Shown: piece after piece, positions 25,883 through 33,563 of the stretch
Position numbering within the stretch: position 1 is the stretch's first letter
Layout: each line of letters begins with the position of its first letter
Assembly: GCF_030014955.1 (NCBI RefSeq)
Contig: NZ_JAGRPV010000001.1
Location: forward strand, 5,208,001-5,272,000
Direction: 5' to 3'
DNA length: 64,000 nt
Source of the DNA: Cohnella hashimotonis
Lineage (GTDB): Bacteria > Bacillota > Bacilli > Paenibacillales > Paenibacillaceae
Position numbers and translations under genes: made by a program
Notes under the pieces: model-generated
Seen by the model: only the letters and a program-made list of their open reading frames with translations
Database searches by the model: none
Told to the model about the DNA's origin: nothing

Positions 25883-26650
25883 TTAGCCGAAGGAAGTTCT
25901 GGAAGCAGCAATTGCATTTAAGGCGTTCTCAAAATAGCTATATACTTCATCTGCAATTCCCAGAAACTCTTCAACAGGTACATTACTATCCAAGTAACAA
26001 GCATACAGATAATTAACTAAAGCGGAGTCAATCTCGCAATAGTTTAATAGGGCATTCTTCATCTTATTAATGTCATCTTGCCATACACCTGTATCTTCTA
26101 AAACCAAAGAGTATAATGCACGAATTAATCTCTTAGAGTAACCTTTAATATATCTAGTTTGCATTGTGTTATCACTAGCATTAGAAAGTAAACGATGTAT
26201 ACGATCTACTTCGTTCTTGGTCTCTGTATTTAAGTCTATAATGAACGCTGGAGAAATAATTATCGGTGGTACTTTTTCACCAACGTCATGACCATATATG
26301 CAAACACAAATAATCTTAACCCAAAACCCCCACTCATTTGGTTTATTTAATACATCGTCAATCGAGCAAATAATCGTATCAATCTTAGTCACTACTGGAT
26401 ATTCTTCCAGCAGCCTGTCTTTAATATTTGACAATCTTTCGTAATCAATATCTTTGGGATTTACACATACAATAGTAAAGTCTGCATCTGACTCAAAAGG
26501 TTTAGCAGTTCCTTTTGGAATCGAGCCACACATATAAATGCTATGAATCTTACCTTTAAATTCGGTAAGTATGTTATCTATATACTTATCAACAAAATCC
26601 TTATATTCACTTTGTATTACAATTCTATTAATAACTTTTTCTAATATCAT
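25883..26650 (-). CDS. Nucleotidyltransferase-domain protein (aminoglycoside adenylyltransferase-like)
   Basis: 255 residues. The N-terminal domain carries the polymerase-beta-type nucleotidyltransferase signature CGSIPKGTAKPFESDADFTI: the Gly-Ser pair and the two catalytic Asp of DxD. The helical C-terminal domain resembles that of ANT-type enzymes. ATG 26650 has AGGAGGGG upstream. The activity would be transfer of a nucleotide to a small molecule, but the substrate is unknown. The 130 bases between its stop and repeat copy 6 hold no gene I recognise. Confidence 0.75.
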   Translation of the reverse strand: MILEKVINRIVIQSEYKDFVDKYIDNILTEFKGKIHSIYMCGSIPKGTAKPFESDADFTIVCVNPKDIDYERLSNIKDRLLEEYPVVTKIDTIICSIDDVLNKPNEWGFWVKIICVCIYGHDVGEKVPPIIISPAFIIDLNTETKNEVDRIHRLLSNASDNTMQTRYIKGYSKRLIRALYSLVLEDTGVWQDDINKMKNALLNYCEIDSALVNYLYACYLDSNVPVEEFLGIADEVYSYFENALNAIAASRTSFG

Positions 26651-26751
26651 ATAGACCCCTCCTAAACTAAGAACTTCTTTCGGTTAACGTCTTTTTTGCG
26701 AACTTCATAAATTCGTCATGACTTAAGTTGTTCGCGAAATCATTAAACTAT

Positions 26752-26820
26752 CCTCCCGATCGTTAACAGCCTGCCCGATCACACAGGCAGGCTGTTTAAT
26801 TCCAACTATCGTTCCCTTTT
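26752..26820 (-). repeat. Interspersed element copy 7 (variant B, arms decayed)
   Basis: Plus strand: CCTCCCGATCGTTAACA, hairpin CAGCCTGCC...GGCAGGCTG, then CCAACTATCGTTCCC. The hairpin is well kept while both arms are altered. The rest of the gap 26651-26914 shows no gene. Confidence 0.6.
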
Positions 26821-26914
26821 GAATGGCTCTTACTGATTTTCCTTCACCAAGAAGCAGATAGCGTGACTACGACTGCCGATCGCAGCGCCGGCACGTCCCT
26901 GTATATTTTAGATG

Positions 26915-27667
26915 CTATCCTTGCGCTGTGGGGCGGACCACGATTTCACTGACGTCCACCTCTTCTGGTTGCTCAATAGCGAACGCAATAGCTTTAGCGA
27001 TAGCGTAGGGGGATAACGCGATGTTCTGATAAGCTTCGAGTTTGGCCTTCATCTCCGGGTCCTTTATGGCTTCCAGGGCATCCGAATTTGTGGATCCAGG
27101 TGTGCTTGTGAATCCCGGTGAGACGATCGTTACGCGAAGTTTATCGCCGGCTTCTTGACGCAGGCCCTCAGAAATCGCACGAACGGCAAGCTTTGTGCCT
27201 GCATAAACCGACATATTAGGCAGAATGCGATAGGCTGCCGTGGAAGCAATATTAATAAAATGTCCGGAACGCTGTTTCCGAAAGGTGGGTAGTGCTGCTG
27301 CTATCCCATATAGAACGCCTTTAATGTTGATGTCGATCATATTTCCCCATTCTTCGATCCGCAGATCGTCAAAGGGAGACATCGGCATGACACCGGCATT
27401 GTTGATAAGAACATCAAGCTTTCCAAATTTTTCGTGTGCCAATTGAACTAGCTCCGAAAGATCTTCGGATCGCCTCACGTCAGCAACTTGATAAGCTGCC
27501 TTGCCACCAGACTTCTCAATGCGGCTAGCTATAGCTTCAAGCTGATCCAATCGCCGTGCGCCAAGTACGACTTGTGCTCCGCTCTCGGCAAGCAGCATTG
27601 CAGTTGCTTCACCGATCCCGCCACTTGCGCCTGTAATTATTACTACTTTATCTTTTATTCGGGTCAC
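26915..27667 (-). CDS. Short-chain dehydrogenase/reductase (SDR)
   Basis: About 250 residues with all classical SDR marks: the NAD(P)-binding TGASGGIGEA motif near the N-terminus, NNAG, the catalytic Ser in INIASTAA and the YxxxK pair in YAGTK, and PGF after the active site. A GTG at 27667 (MTRIKDKVV) fits the family's usual N-terminus; the frame is open to an ATG at 27709 without a good ribosome site. It is divergent from an AraC-type regulator, the usual layout for regulator-controlled SDR genes. The substrate is unknown. Confidence 0.85.
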   Translation of the reverse strand: MTRIKDKVVIITGASGGIGEATAMLLAESGAQVVLGARRLDQLEAIASRIEKSGGKAAYQVADVRRSEDLSELVQLAHEKFGKLDVLINNAGVMPMSPFDDLRIEEWGNMIDINIKGVLYGIAAALPTFRKQRSGHFINIASTAAYRILPNMSVYAGTKLAVRAISEGLRQEAGDKLRVTIVSPGFTSTPGSTNSDALEAIKDPEMKAKLEAYQNIALSPYAIAKAIAFAIEQPEEVDVSEIVVRPTAQG

Positions 27668-27782
27668 ACTCACCACTTCTTTCTCTATAATATTTCTTAC
27701 AGATTTCATTTTAAGAAATGAGAGGGCTAATCCGGTAGGCGATTCACGCCCTTTCCTTGCCTAATCCCGCCAGATAAGTATA

Positions 27783-28709
27783 ATGGCTTTAACAGTTTTG
27801 AATAAAAGAGGTTGGTGCATAAACTTGGAATGGATCATTTCTGAGTTAGTCCGGTACATCGATCGTCATGCACCGACGGATGGCGTACACAGCATGGCAA
27901 TTCCAGCGCTTTATTTCAGACGTCAATCACAGCAGTCAGGGCCCGTGTACAGCAACAGCCATCCTTCCCTTTACATCGTTGCCCAAGGTTCGAAAACGGT
28001 TGAATTAGCAGAGGAAAGATATGATGTTGATCCAGGGAGTTATTTGGTCTCTTCGGTTCATCTGCCTGTAATCGGACAAATTACCCAAGCATCACCAAGC
28101 CACCCGTACCTAAGTTTACAACTAACCTTCCATCCGGATATTCTTCTTGATGTAATGAAAACATCCAGTCCCTCGAAGAAGATCACGACTGAACGAGGAA
28201 TCCTATTAAATCCATCTACCTCGGACTTGCTCAAAGCGGTTCTACGCCTTGTAGAACTACTGGAGACACCCGGTGATATTGAGGTACTGGCTCCCTTGAT
28301 CATTAAAGAAATATTTTACAGAGTCCTTCAAGGTGAGAAAGGAGAACTGCTGAAGCAATTTGCCGTGAACGGAAGCTATGCACTTTGCATCTCAGAAGCG
28401 ATACAATGGATCAACCATCATTATTCCGAGCCTTTAATCATTGAAGAATTGGCTAAGACGGTCAAGATGAGTCCGCGGACCTTGCATAGACATTTCAAGA
28501 AAGTAACGGCTATGAGTCCGATTCAATATCAAAAGATGATTCGCTTGCAAACTGCACGACGACTGCTGCTTACAGAAAACCTGGATGCTGCTAACGCAGG
28601 ATTTCGTGTTGGATATGAAAGTCCTTCACAATTTAATCGAGAATACGCCCGCTTATTTGGTCGTCCCCCGATAAGAGATATTCATGATTTACGCGATTAT
28701 TCTTTGTAG
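27783..28709 (+). CDS. AraC-family transcriptional regulator
   Basis: About 308 residues, the only plus-strand gene of the cassette-like region. The N-terminal part (YIVAQGSKTVEL, GSYLVSSVHLPVIGQI) matches the AraC_N (PF06719) cupin-like domain; the C-terminal part is a double helix-turn-helix (IEELAKTVKMSPRTLHRHF, AGFRVGYESPSQFNREY). ATG 27783 lacks a strong ribosome site and an internal TTG at 27825 is a possible alternative. It likely regulates the divergent SDR gene, and both travel as one unit between repeat copies 7 and 8. Confidence 0.85.
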   Translation: MALTVLNKRGWCINLEWIISELVRYIDRHAPTDGVHSMAIPALYFRRQSQQSGPVYSNSHPSLYIVAQGSKTVELAEERYDVDPGSYLVSSVHLPVIGQITQASPSHPYLSLQLTFHPDILLDVMKTSSPSKKITTERGILLNPSTSDLLKAVLRLVELLETPGDIEVLAPLIIKEIFYRVLQGEKGELLKQFAVNGSYALCISEAIQWINHHYSEPLIIEELAKTVKMSPRTLHRHFKKVTAMSPIQYQKMIRLQTARRLLLTENLDAANAGFRVGYESPSQFNREYARLFGRPPIRDIHDLRDYSL

Positions 28710-28760
28710 AAGATATCGTAAGTAGCTCCCCAACTTTGTACCAAGGTTATTGGATGTATT

Positions 28761-28840
28761 CTGCCTGTTAGTTGAACAGCCTGCCGTATCTCGCCGGCAG
28801 GCTGTGGAATTGAACAATCGCGTTAGCTTAAATTTCAATG
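28761..28840 (-). repeat. Interspersed element copy 8 (variant B)
   Basis: Plus strand: left arm CTGCCTGTTAGTTGAACA, hairpin CAGCCTGCCG...CGGCAGGCTG, then AATTGAACAATCG and right arm CGTTAGCTTAAATTTCAATG. The TGA stop of the small membrane-protein gene lies in the right arm. Confidence 0.7.
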
Positions 28841-29062
28841 GAAGTATGGTTGGACTAACAATACAAGGCCAATGACTGCAAATATTGCAGTTCCAATTCG
28901 AGAAAATAAAAAATAAGCAGGTGAAGGTTCTCGTGTTGCCTTCCACCCTTGAGTTATACTCCAAAATGTTTTTGGCTTAAAAGTGGCGAATAATGCAATT
29001 CCTGTCCAAAGCACAAGTAATATTGTAATTAATACAGAAATTACTTTGATTTCAGGTGGCAC
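28835..29062 (-). CDS. Small membrane protein, DUF6199-like
   Basis: 75 residues with two predicted membrane helices (VISVLITILLVLWTGIALF and FAVIGLVLLVQPYF) around a short cytoplasmic loop FKPKTFWSITQGWKATREPSPAYF. This layout matches DUF6199-type proteins as I remember them; the function is unknown. GTG 29062 follows AGGAGGGG at eight bases. The gene stops inside repeat copy 8 and is flanked upstream by copy 9, forming a one-gene unit. Confidence 0.65.
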   Translation of the reverse strand: MPPEIKVISVLITILLVLWTGIALFATFKPKTFWSITQGWKATREPSPAYFLFSRIGTAIFAVIGLVLLVQPYFH

Positions 29063-29136
29063 CGTTTAATCCCCTCCTTGAGTCACACAATACTCCTAAA
29101 AATTTCAATTTTCAATCCTTTAAATGACTACGCTAA

Positions 29137-29223
29137 ACTACCCGTTACTTCAATGAAAACGGCAGCCGATCGTCTGGCCGGCTGCCGCAATACTCGTTCT
29201 GTTATCGTTCCTCATTAGGTTCG
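29137..29223 (-). repeat. Interspersed element copy 9 (variant A)
   Basis: Plus strand: left arm CTACCCGTTACTTCAATGA, perfect hairpin CGGCAGCC...GGCTGCCG, then GTTATCGTTCCTCATTAGGT. It is the outermost copy on the right side; I see no further copy up to 64 kb. The remaining bases to 29329 hold no gene. Confidence 0.75.
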
Positions 29224-29329
29224 AAATAACCTGTATTTGACGTATCTCGATTGAATGTAATAAACATCTTGAATACAACCGTAAGTGTGCTTTACTGTGT
29301 TCCATTCTAATTAACTGGAGTTTCCTAGA

Positions 29330-30502
29330 TTACGGGCTCCCCCCAGCCGCGGCGAACAAGTCAGCCGCGGCGAAACCCGGATAGAAGGTATCGAGGATCG
29401 CCATGGAAGTCACGTCGACTTTGGCGATTTCGCCCGTGTCGAGCAGAATGTAGCACGCTCCGGCCTCCGGGCACAGCGCCATTTTTCGAGTTAGCTGCGG
29501 AAAGTACGTCGAGAAGGTCCCCCCTCTGCCATATCGGGTCAGGAGGTGCTCCGAAACCGCCACATACTGATTGTTAGGAGGATTTGCGGCACCTTCCAAC
29601 GGAAGATCGATATACGGGTTGAAGGCGATCACCGGAATGCCTTGCTCGCCCAGCCCTAGATGGGTATCCGGCGGGATGGGGAATCCTGGTTCAGTATCTA
29701 CCTTGATACCGCTCTGCGTATCGTAGATGTCTACATGTCCGGGGACGATGATATTTCCCCAATTCGGGATAAAAACGCTCGTCAGAGGCGTAGTGAGAGC
29801 GATCCGTCCCGGCAGTATAGCTGTTACGACATCATAACCCTCAAGCGAGTACAGCAGATAAGAGGTAGACGCCTCGTATATAAGCGCCGATGCCGGGTAG
29901 ACGGAGATCATCCGGTCTCCATAAGGATCCCCGGCCATGCGCAGTACGCCGGCTGGCTGGGTGAGCGATCCGAGCAATTCTCCTGTCGCGGGTTCAATCC
30001 GCAGCAGCCGTCCGTCATCGGCTGCATATAAATCTCCGCCAGCAAGCATGTCCGCGAAGACAGCACGGGGAGCCGCTGTCGGAATATAGGCGGCGAACGA
30101 TCGCAGATCAGATTCGACCATTACAATCCCGGCTTCATTTTCCAAGGAGAGGTACAAATAAGTGGGCTCGGCAAAAACGACTGGGACCATGAATTGCCCT
30201 GCAGATCCTCCCTCCGCGTTGTAAGCTCTTACGGACAGCGCCACGCCGTTCGATCCCGGACCTGCGGCGACAGCTCTGATCCCGACCAGGTCGAACCCTG
30301 CGAACGCATAAGCTTCAATCGAGCTGTTCGTGACAGTAAATAAATGTTGCGCGTATACGGTCATTGGGCCGCTATCTCCGGTGCGAGTATAGGTTTCCAA
30401 CAGCACATTCGCGTAGTTTGCGGATGGGTTGGCTGCGGTAATCACCATTCCGGCCATCCGGCCCGGGCCTATATTGGCGATGAGGCCAGTATCCCACTTC
30501 AT
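29330..30502 (-). CDS. Beta-propeller-like protein of unknown function
   Basis: About 390 residues. ATG 30502 (MKWDTGLIAN) has GGGGGAG six bases upstream; the frame extends to 30568 but without a site. There is no signal peptide. Residues about 1-140 form a beta-rich domain; from about 150 onward PQQ/WD40-like blades appear (GGDLYAADDGRLLRIEPATGE, YILLDTGEIAKVDVTSM). The GC content looks higher than in the genes just to its left, so it may mark the flank of the cassette-like region although repeat copy 9 lies about 105 bp beyond its stop. Confidence 0.6.
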   Translation of the reverse strand: MKWDTGLIANIGPGRMAGMVITAANPSANYANVLLETYTRTGDSGPMTVYAQHLFTVTNSSIEAYAFAGFDLVGIRAVAAGPGSNGVALSVRAYNAEGGSAGQFMVPVVFAEPTYLYLSLENEAGIVMVESDLRSFAAYIPTAAPRAVFADMLAGGDLYAADDGRLLRIEPATGELLGSLTQPAGVLRMAGDPYGDRMISVYPASALIYEASTSYLLYSLEGYDVVTAILPGRIALTTPLTSVFIPNWGNIIVPGHVDIYDTQSGIKVDTEPGFPIPPDTHLGLGEQGIPVIAFNPYIDLPLEGAANPPNNQYVAVSEHLLTRYGRGGTFSTYFPQLTRKMALCPEAGACYILLDTGEIAKVDVTSMAILDTFYPGFAAADLFAAAGGSP

Positions 30503-30722
30503 GTCGACTCCCCCTTCTAAGTCATGCTTCAATATCGTATGCCACACGAACGGTAAAGGGACAGGCACATGCGCAGCGGCGTTGACCCTAGCAATGCCTA
30601 TTTCGCGCCAAGTCCGAACCGTTCCAGATCAATGGCGACCGCGAGAATCGATCGGATTGTAACGCAGGAGAAAATGGATTATGCTGGGGGAAAAATGGTG
30701 CAGGAAGGAGGCGAGGGGATCA

Positions 30723-31079
30723 ATGTTATCCATTTCTGATATTCGTGAATTCGCTTTATCGATGCCTGGCGTGGAAGAGGTAGAGCATTGGGGAAAAACC
30801 TCTTTTCGGATGAACAACAAGATCTTTGCCGTGATCCAGGATGACAAGAAGACCCTTACCGTGAAGACCACCAAGGAAATAAGAGCGTTGCTTATCCAGA
30901 TGGCCCCTGATATTTACAGGATCCCGGATTCGTTTTCCAACCTCAATTATATGCACATCAATCTTGAATTGGCGAACGATGCAGAAGTGACGGAATACAT
31001 TCAAAATGCATGGGGACACATCGCACCGAAAAAAGCAGCAAAAGCTTTTTTTGAAAATCGAGCCGGTCGTTCCCGATAA
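30723..31079 (+). CDS. MmcQ/YjbR-family protein
   Basis: About 118 residues. ATG 30723 (MLSISDIREF) follows GGAAGGAGGCGAGGGG; an upstream in-frame ATG at 30681 has no site. The sequence has the YjbR pattern: ALSMPGVEEVEHWGKTSFRM, a central strand with KIFAVI, and a C-terminal helix HIAPKKAAKAF. This cyclophilin-like/double-wing fold is called DNA-binding in databases, but the physiological role is unknown. It is divergent from the beta-propeller gene and convergent with the following gene. Confidence 0.8.
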   Translation: MLSISDIREFALSMPGVEEVEHWGKTSFRMNNKIFAVIQDDKKTLTVKTTKEIRALLIQMAPDIYRIPDSFSNLNYMHINLELANDAEVTEYIQNAWGHIAPKKAAKAFFENRAGRSR

Positions 31080-31127
31080 CGCGGAACTCCTTCGCCTAAC
31101 ACGAATTTGCCTGCTTGGACTAATTAT

Positions 31128-32015
31128 CTATTTGAATCGTACTGGATGATTCAACCATTCATCCACGTCTACGCTGCCCTGAACGCGAAGCAGCCGATAG
31201 AAGAATCGGTAAGGCAATCTATACGATTCGAGATTCGGCAGAGCAAGGCGTTGGGCATACGCTTGTTTGAAATATTTTGCAGAGAGCTCATCTAAGACGT
31301 ATTCTAAGCCGATAAAATCAAATTCTCTTGGTGCCAGCGCATAAACTTCTGTATCTACGAGGCCGGTTAACTCGCTACCGTTTGTCAGAAACTGAGTGGG
31401 ATCCATATCGATTAAGACAAAAGTAAAGTGGCTAGGAACTGGCAATTTTTTGACCATTGCGATTATTGACGGAAGTAGTTGCCGGATACGTTGATGTTCT
31501 GAATAGAAGTTATCGACCAACTCGATCATGGTATGGATAAGTGCATCATGAAAATCCGATCTTGCCGTTTGATGGCTGCCGGATATCGTTCCCGCCCAGT
31601 CGGATCGAAACCGATGAAGACTGGCGATTCCCGTTCCCAAATCGGCGAGTGCGGTTGATGGCAGACCGATAAAAGAACGGCACGTTGAACCTTGCAGCTT
31701 CTCGACGACCAGATATTCGCGGCCGTTCAACGATCCTTTTCGAATCACTTGCGGCACTGGTATCGAAGTGAATAGCCTTAGCGCGCGATTGATCGCCGCC
31801 AGCTCGTCGACATGCCGCGGATTTATTCCGAACAGTCGACTGCATCCAAACCAGAAATCATTGTCCGGTAGTCCCCGCATCCTCGTCGAGCGCACGACAA
31901 CTTCTTCTCTTTCTGTCTGGACGAGCCAAACATCGCTGGCATGATCGTCATATCCGGGATTGAGCTCCGTTTGCCGGAGGATGGGATCTTGAAATAAAAA
32001 CTGCAAATCATCCAT
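31128..32015 (-). CDS. Phosphotransferase-fold protein with altered catalytic loop
   Basis: About 295 residues. ATG 32015 has GAGG eight bases upstream; a second ATG at 32033 is less likely. The overall order (N-lobe strands EEVVVRSTRM, IPVPQVIRKGSLNGREYLVVEKL, C-lobe helices) is that of APH-type kinases. The catalytic loop reads FVLIDMDPTQFLTNG instead of HGDxHxxN: the His is missing and the Asn is replaced. The following metal site is LVDTEVYAL. It may be an inactive kinase homologue or a family with an unusual catalytic site. Confidence 0.65.
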   Translation of the reverse strand: MDDLQFLFQDPILRQTELNPGYDDHASDVWLVQTEREEVVVRSTRMRGLPDNDFWFGCSRLFGINPRHVDELAAINRALRLFTSIPVPQVIRKGSLNGREYLVVEKLQGSTCRSFIGLPSTALADLGTGIASLHRFRSDWAGTISGSHQTARSDFHDALIHTMIELVDNFYSEHQRIRQLLPSIIAMVKKLPVPSHFTFVLIDMDPTQFLTNGSELTGLVDTEVYALAPREFDFIGLEYVLDELSAKYFKQAYAQRLALPNLESYRLPYRFFYRLLRVQGSVDVDEWLNHPVRFK

Positions 32016-32073
32016 GGATTTGCCTCGTCTCATTGTTATTGAAAGCGTCTTGACTGCTAGCTGTGCATCATTG

Positions 32074-33336
32074 TTATGAAAGGCCCTTTGCTGCTGCTGC
32101 GCTTGAAATTTTGAACAAGCCTATGGGGTCGAACAATGCGTAGACGTTGCCATCCTTATCGGTATCTGTAGGTACGATCATGGGCCCGTATTGCTCGCGG
32201 TAAAGGAGAATGAACCGTTCGTTGCCATTGGGATCCAGCGAATACAAGGTTCCGCCGTTGTCCGTGAAGTACACGTTTCCTTTCGCATCGGAATGAGATA
32301 CATAGGCGTCGGAATATCCGGGGAAACGGATTTTGTAGCTCCATAGAACTTTGCCTTTCGCATCTACTTTGGAAATCCCGCCATCCTTGCGGCTAACATA
32401 TATATTTCCTTTGCCGTCGTTGGGAATGCCGGAATCTTTAAGCCATGCCGTATTAATTAGCCCCGTTGGCAGCGTCGCACCTGTCGCAGCGTCCCAAAGA
32501 ACCCACGGGCCCGTTGATGAGGTTAGCAAAATGTACTTGCCATTGTTTACGAGAGTGGCATCACTGGAGATATTGTTACTCCATAATAATTTGCCGGTAT
32601 CGTCCAACGCATAAATTTTATCTTCCGTTTCGACGTAGGTTGTCCCGTTAGGCCCCGTGAAAAATCCATTTACATTGGTATGCTTGAACTCAAATGTATT
32701 AAATTGCGTTGTCGTCACTTTCAGAATATCGGTGTTTTTCCATGCAATGCCGCCATTGCGTATACCAATGATTCCATCATCCGAGTACGTAACGAAGGTT
32801 CCGTCGGCGCCTCCTCGGTATGTCACAAAGTCTTCGGTGTTCCGGGTTACCAATTCGTATTCCCATAGAAGCGTCCCCTGCGCCGTTAATGCGGTAATAT
32901 AACCCGGCGTATATTGGTCAAGGAAGCTTTGCGGTTGGCGAATGGCGTAAATCGTTCCGTCCGCCCCTAGTTCAAGCAACGTATAGTCAAATGCCGAGGA
33001 AGTTTTCAATGCATATTGCCACTGCTCTTTGCCGGAAAGGTCGTAGGAAATGACGCGATGACCGCTAACGACAAAAATTTGGTTTTTCTCTTTATTCATC
33101 CTCATGTCGTTTGCATCTTCAATCTCTTTAATCCACTTTATCGGGTAATTTTTGAAGCCTCGGAATTTTAAATGTTCGCCGCGATCGTTCGTATACTTGA
33201 GTTCCTGATTAACGTTCGAAGGGAGCTGAAACGGCTTGGCCGTATGAACTGTTGCTGCCGAAATGCCGGAAGTCTGGATGCCCATCAGAAAGACAGCGAG
33301 AAAAACTAAAACTTTTAAAGCTATGCGCTTCTTCAA
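32074..33336 (-). CDS. Secreted PQQ-like beta-propeller protein
   Basis: About 420 residues. TTG 33336 is chosen because GGAGGGA lies six bases upstream; the frame is open to 33384. A signal peptide (LKKRIALKVLVFLAVFLM) is followed by a chain of blades with motifs such as GADGTIYAIRQPQ, EDKIYALDDTGKLLWS, GNIYVSRKDGGISKVDAKGK and GNVYFTDNGGTLYSLDPNG. These resemble the PQQ-binding-like/BamB propeller; no dehydrogenase domain is present, so a binding or scaffolding role outside the cell is more likely. Its blades resemble those fused to the ABC permease at 3250-5151. Confidence 0.8.
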   Translation of the reverse strand: MKKRIALKVLVFLAVFLMGIQTSGISAATVHTAKPFQLPSNVNQELKYTNDRGEHLKFRGFKNYPIKWIKEIEDANDMRMNKEKNQIFVVSGHRVISYDLSGKEQWQYALKTSSAFDYTLLELGADGTIYAIRQPQSFLDQYTPGYITALTAQGTLLWEYELVTRNTEDFVTYRGGADGTFVTYSDDGIIGIRNGGIAWKNTDILKVTTTQFNTFEFKHTNVNGFFTGPNGTTYVETEDKIYALDDTGKLLWSNNISSDATLVNNGKYILLTSSTGPWVLWDAATGATLPTGLINTAWLKDSGIPNDGKGNIYVSRKDGGISKVDAKGKVLWSYKIRFPGYSDAYVSHSDAKGNVYFTDNGGTLYSLDPNGNERFILLYREQYGPMIVPTDTDKDGNVYALFDPIGLFKISSAAAAKGLS

Positions 33337-33473
33337 TCTGTTCCCTCCGTCTTTTCTCGTGAAATAATTAGTCAGTAATAACATACTTTCGACAAAGCGG
33401 TGGAATATCCTCCCAAGTAGCGATCGCTTGGCCCCCGCTTGCGCTACAGCTTCCGGACCGGTAAAATCGTCGA

Positions 33474-33509
33474 CTTAAAAAAGAAAAAAGAGCGGATTCC
33501 CGCTCTTTT
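33474..33509 (-). terminator. Intrinsic terminator after the DUF5107/TPR gene
   Basis: AAAAGAGCGG/CCGCTCTTTT stem with a four-base loop, followed on the minus strand by a T-rich run. It lies about 55 bases after the stop codon. Short direct repeats of CAACTCATTCC lie between it and the gene. Confidence 0.8.
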
Positions 33510-33563
33510 CCCATCCCAACTCAACTCATTCCGACTCAATTCAACTCATTCCAACTCCATTCA

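Noticed and set aside
20586..29223. Calling the repeats classical integron attC sites
   Set aside because: The outer arms are direct, not inverted, there is no paired RYYYAAC/GTTRRRY core, and no integrase gene is present.
33513..33563. Short direct repeats of CAACTCATTCC
   Set aside because: Too short and few to call an element; probably slippage next to the terminator.
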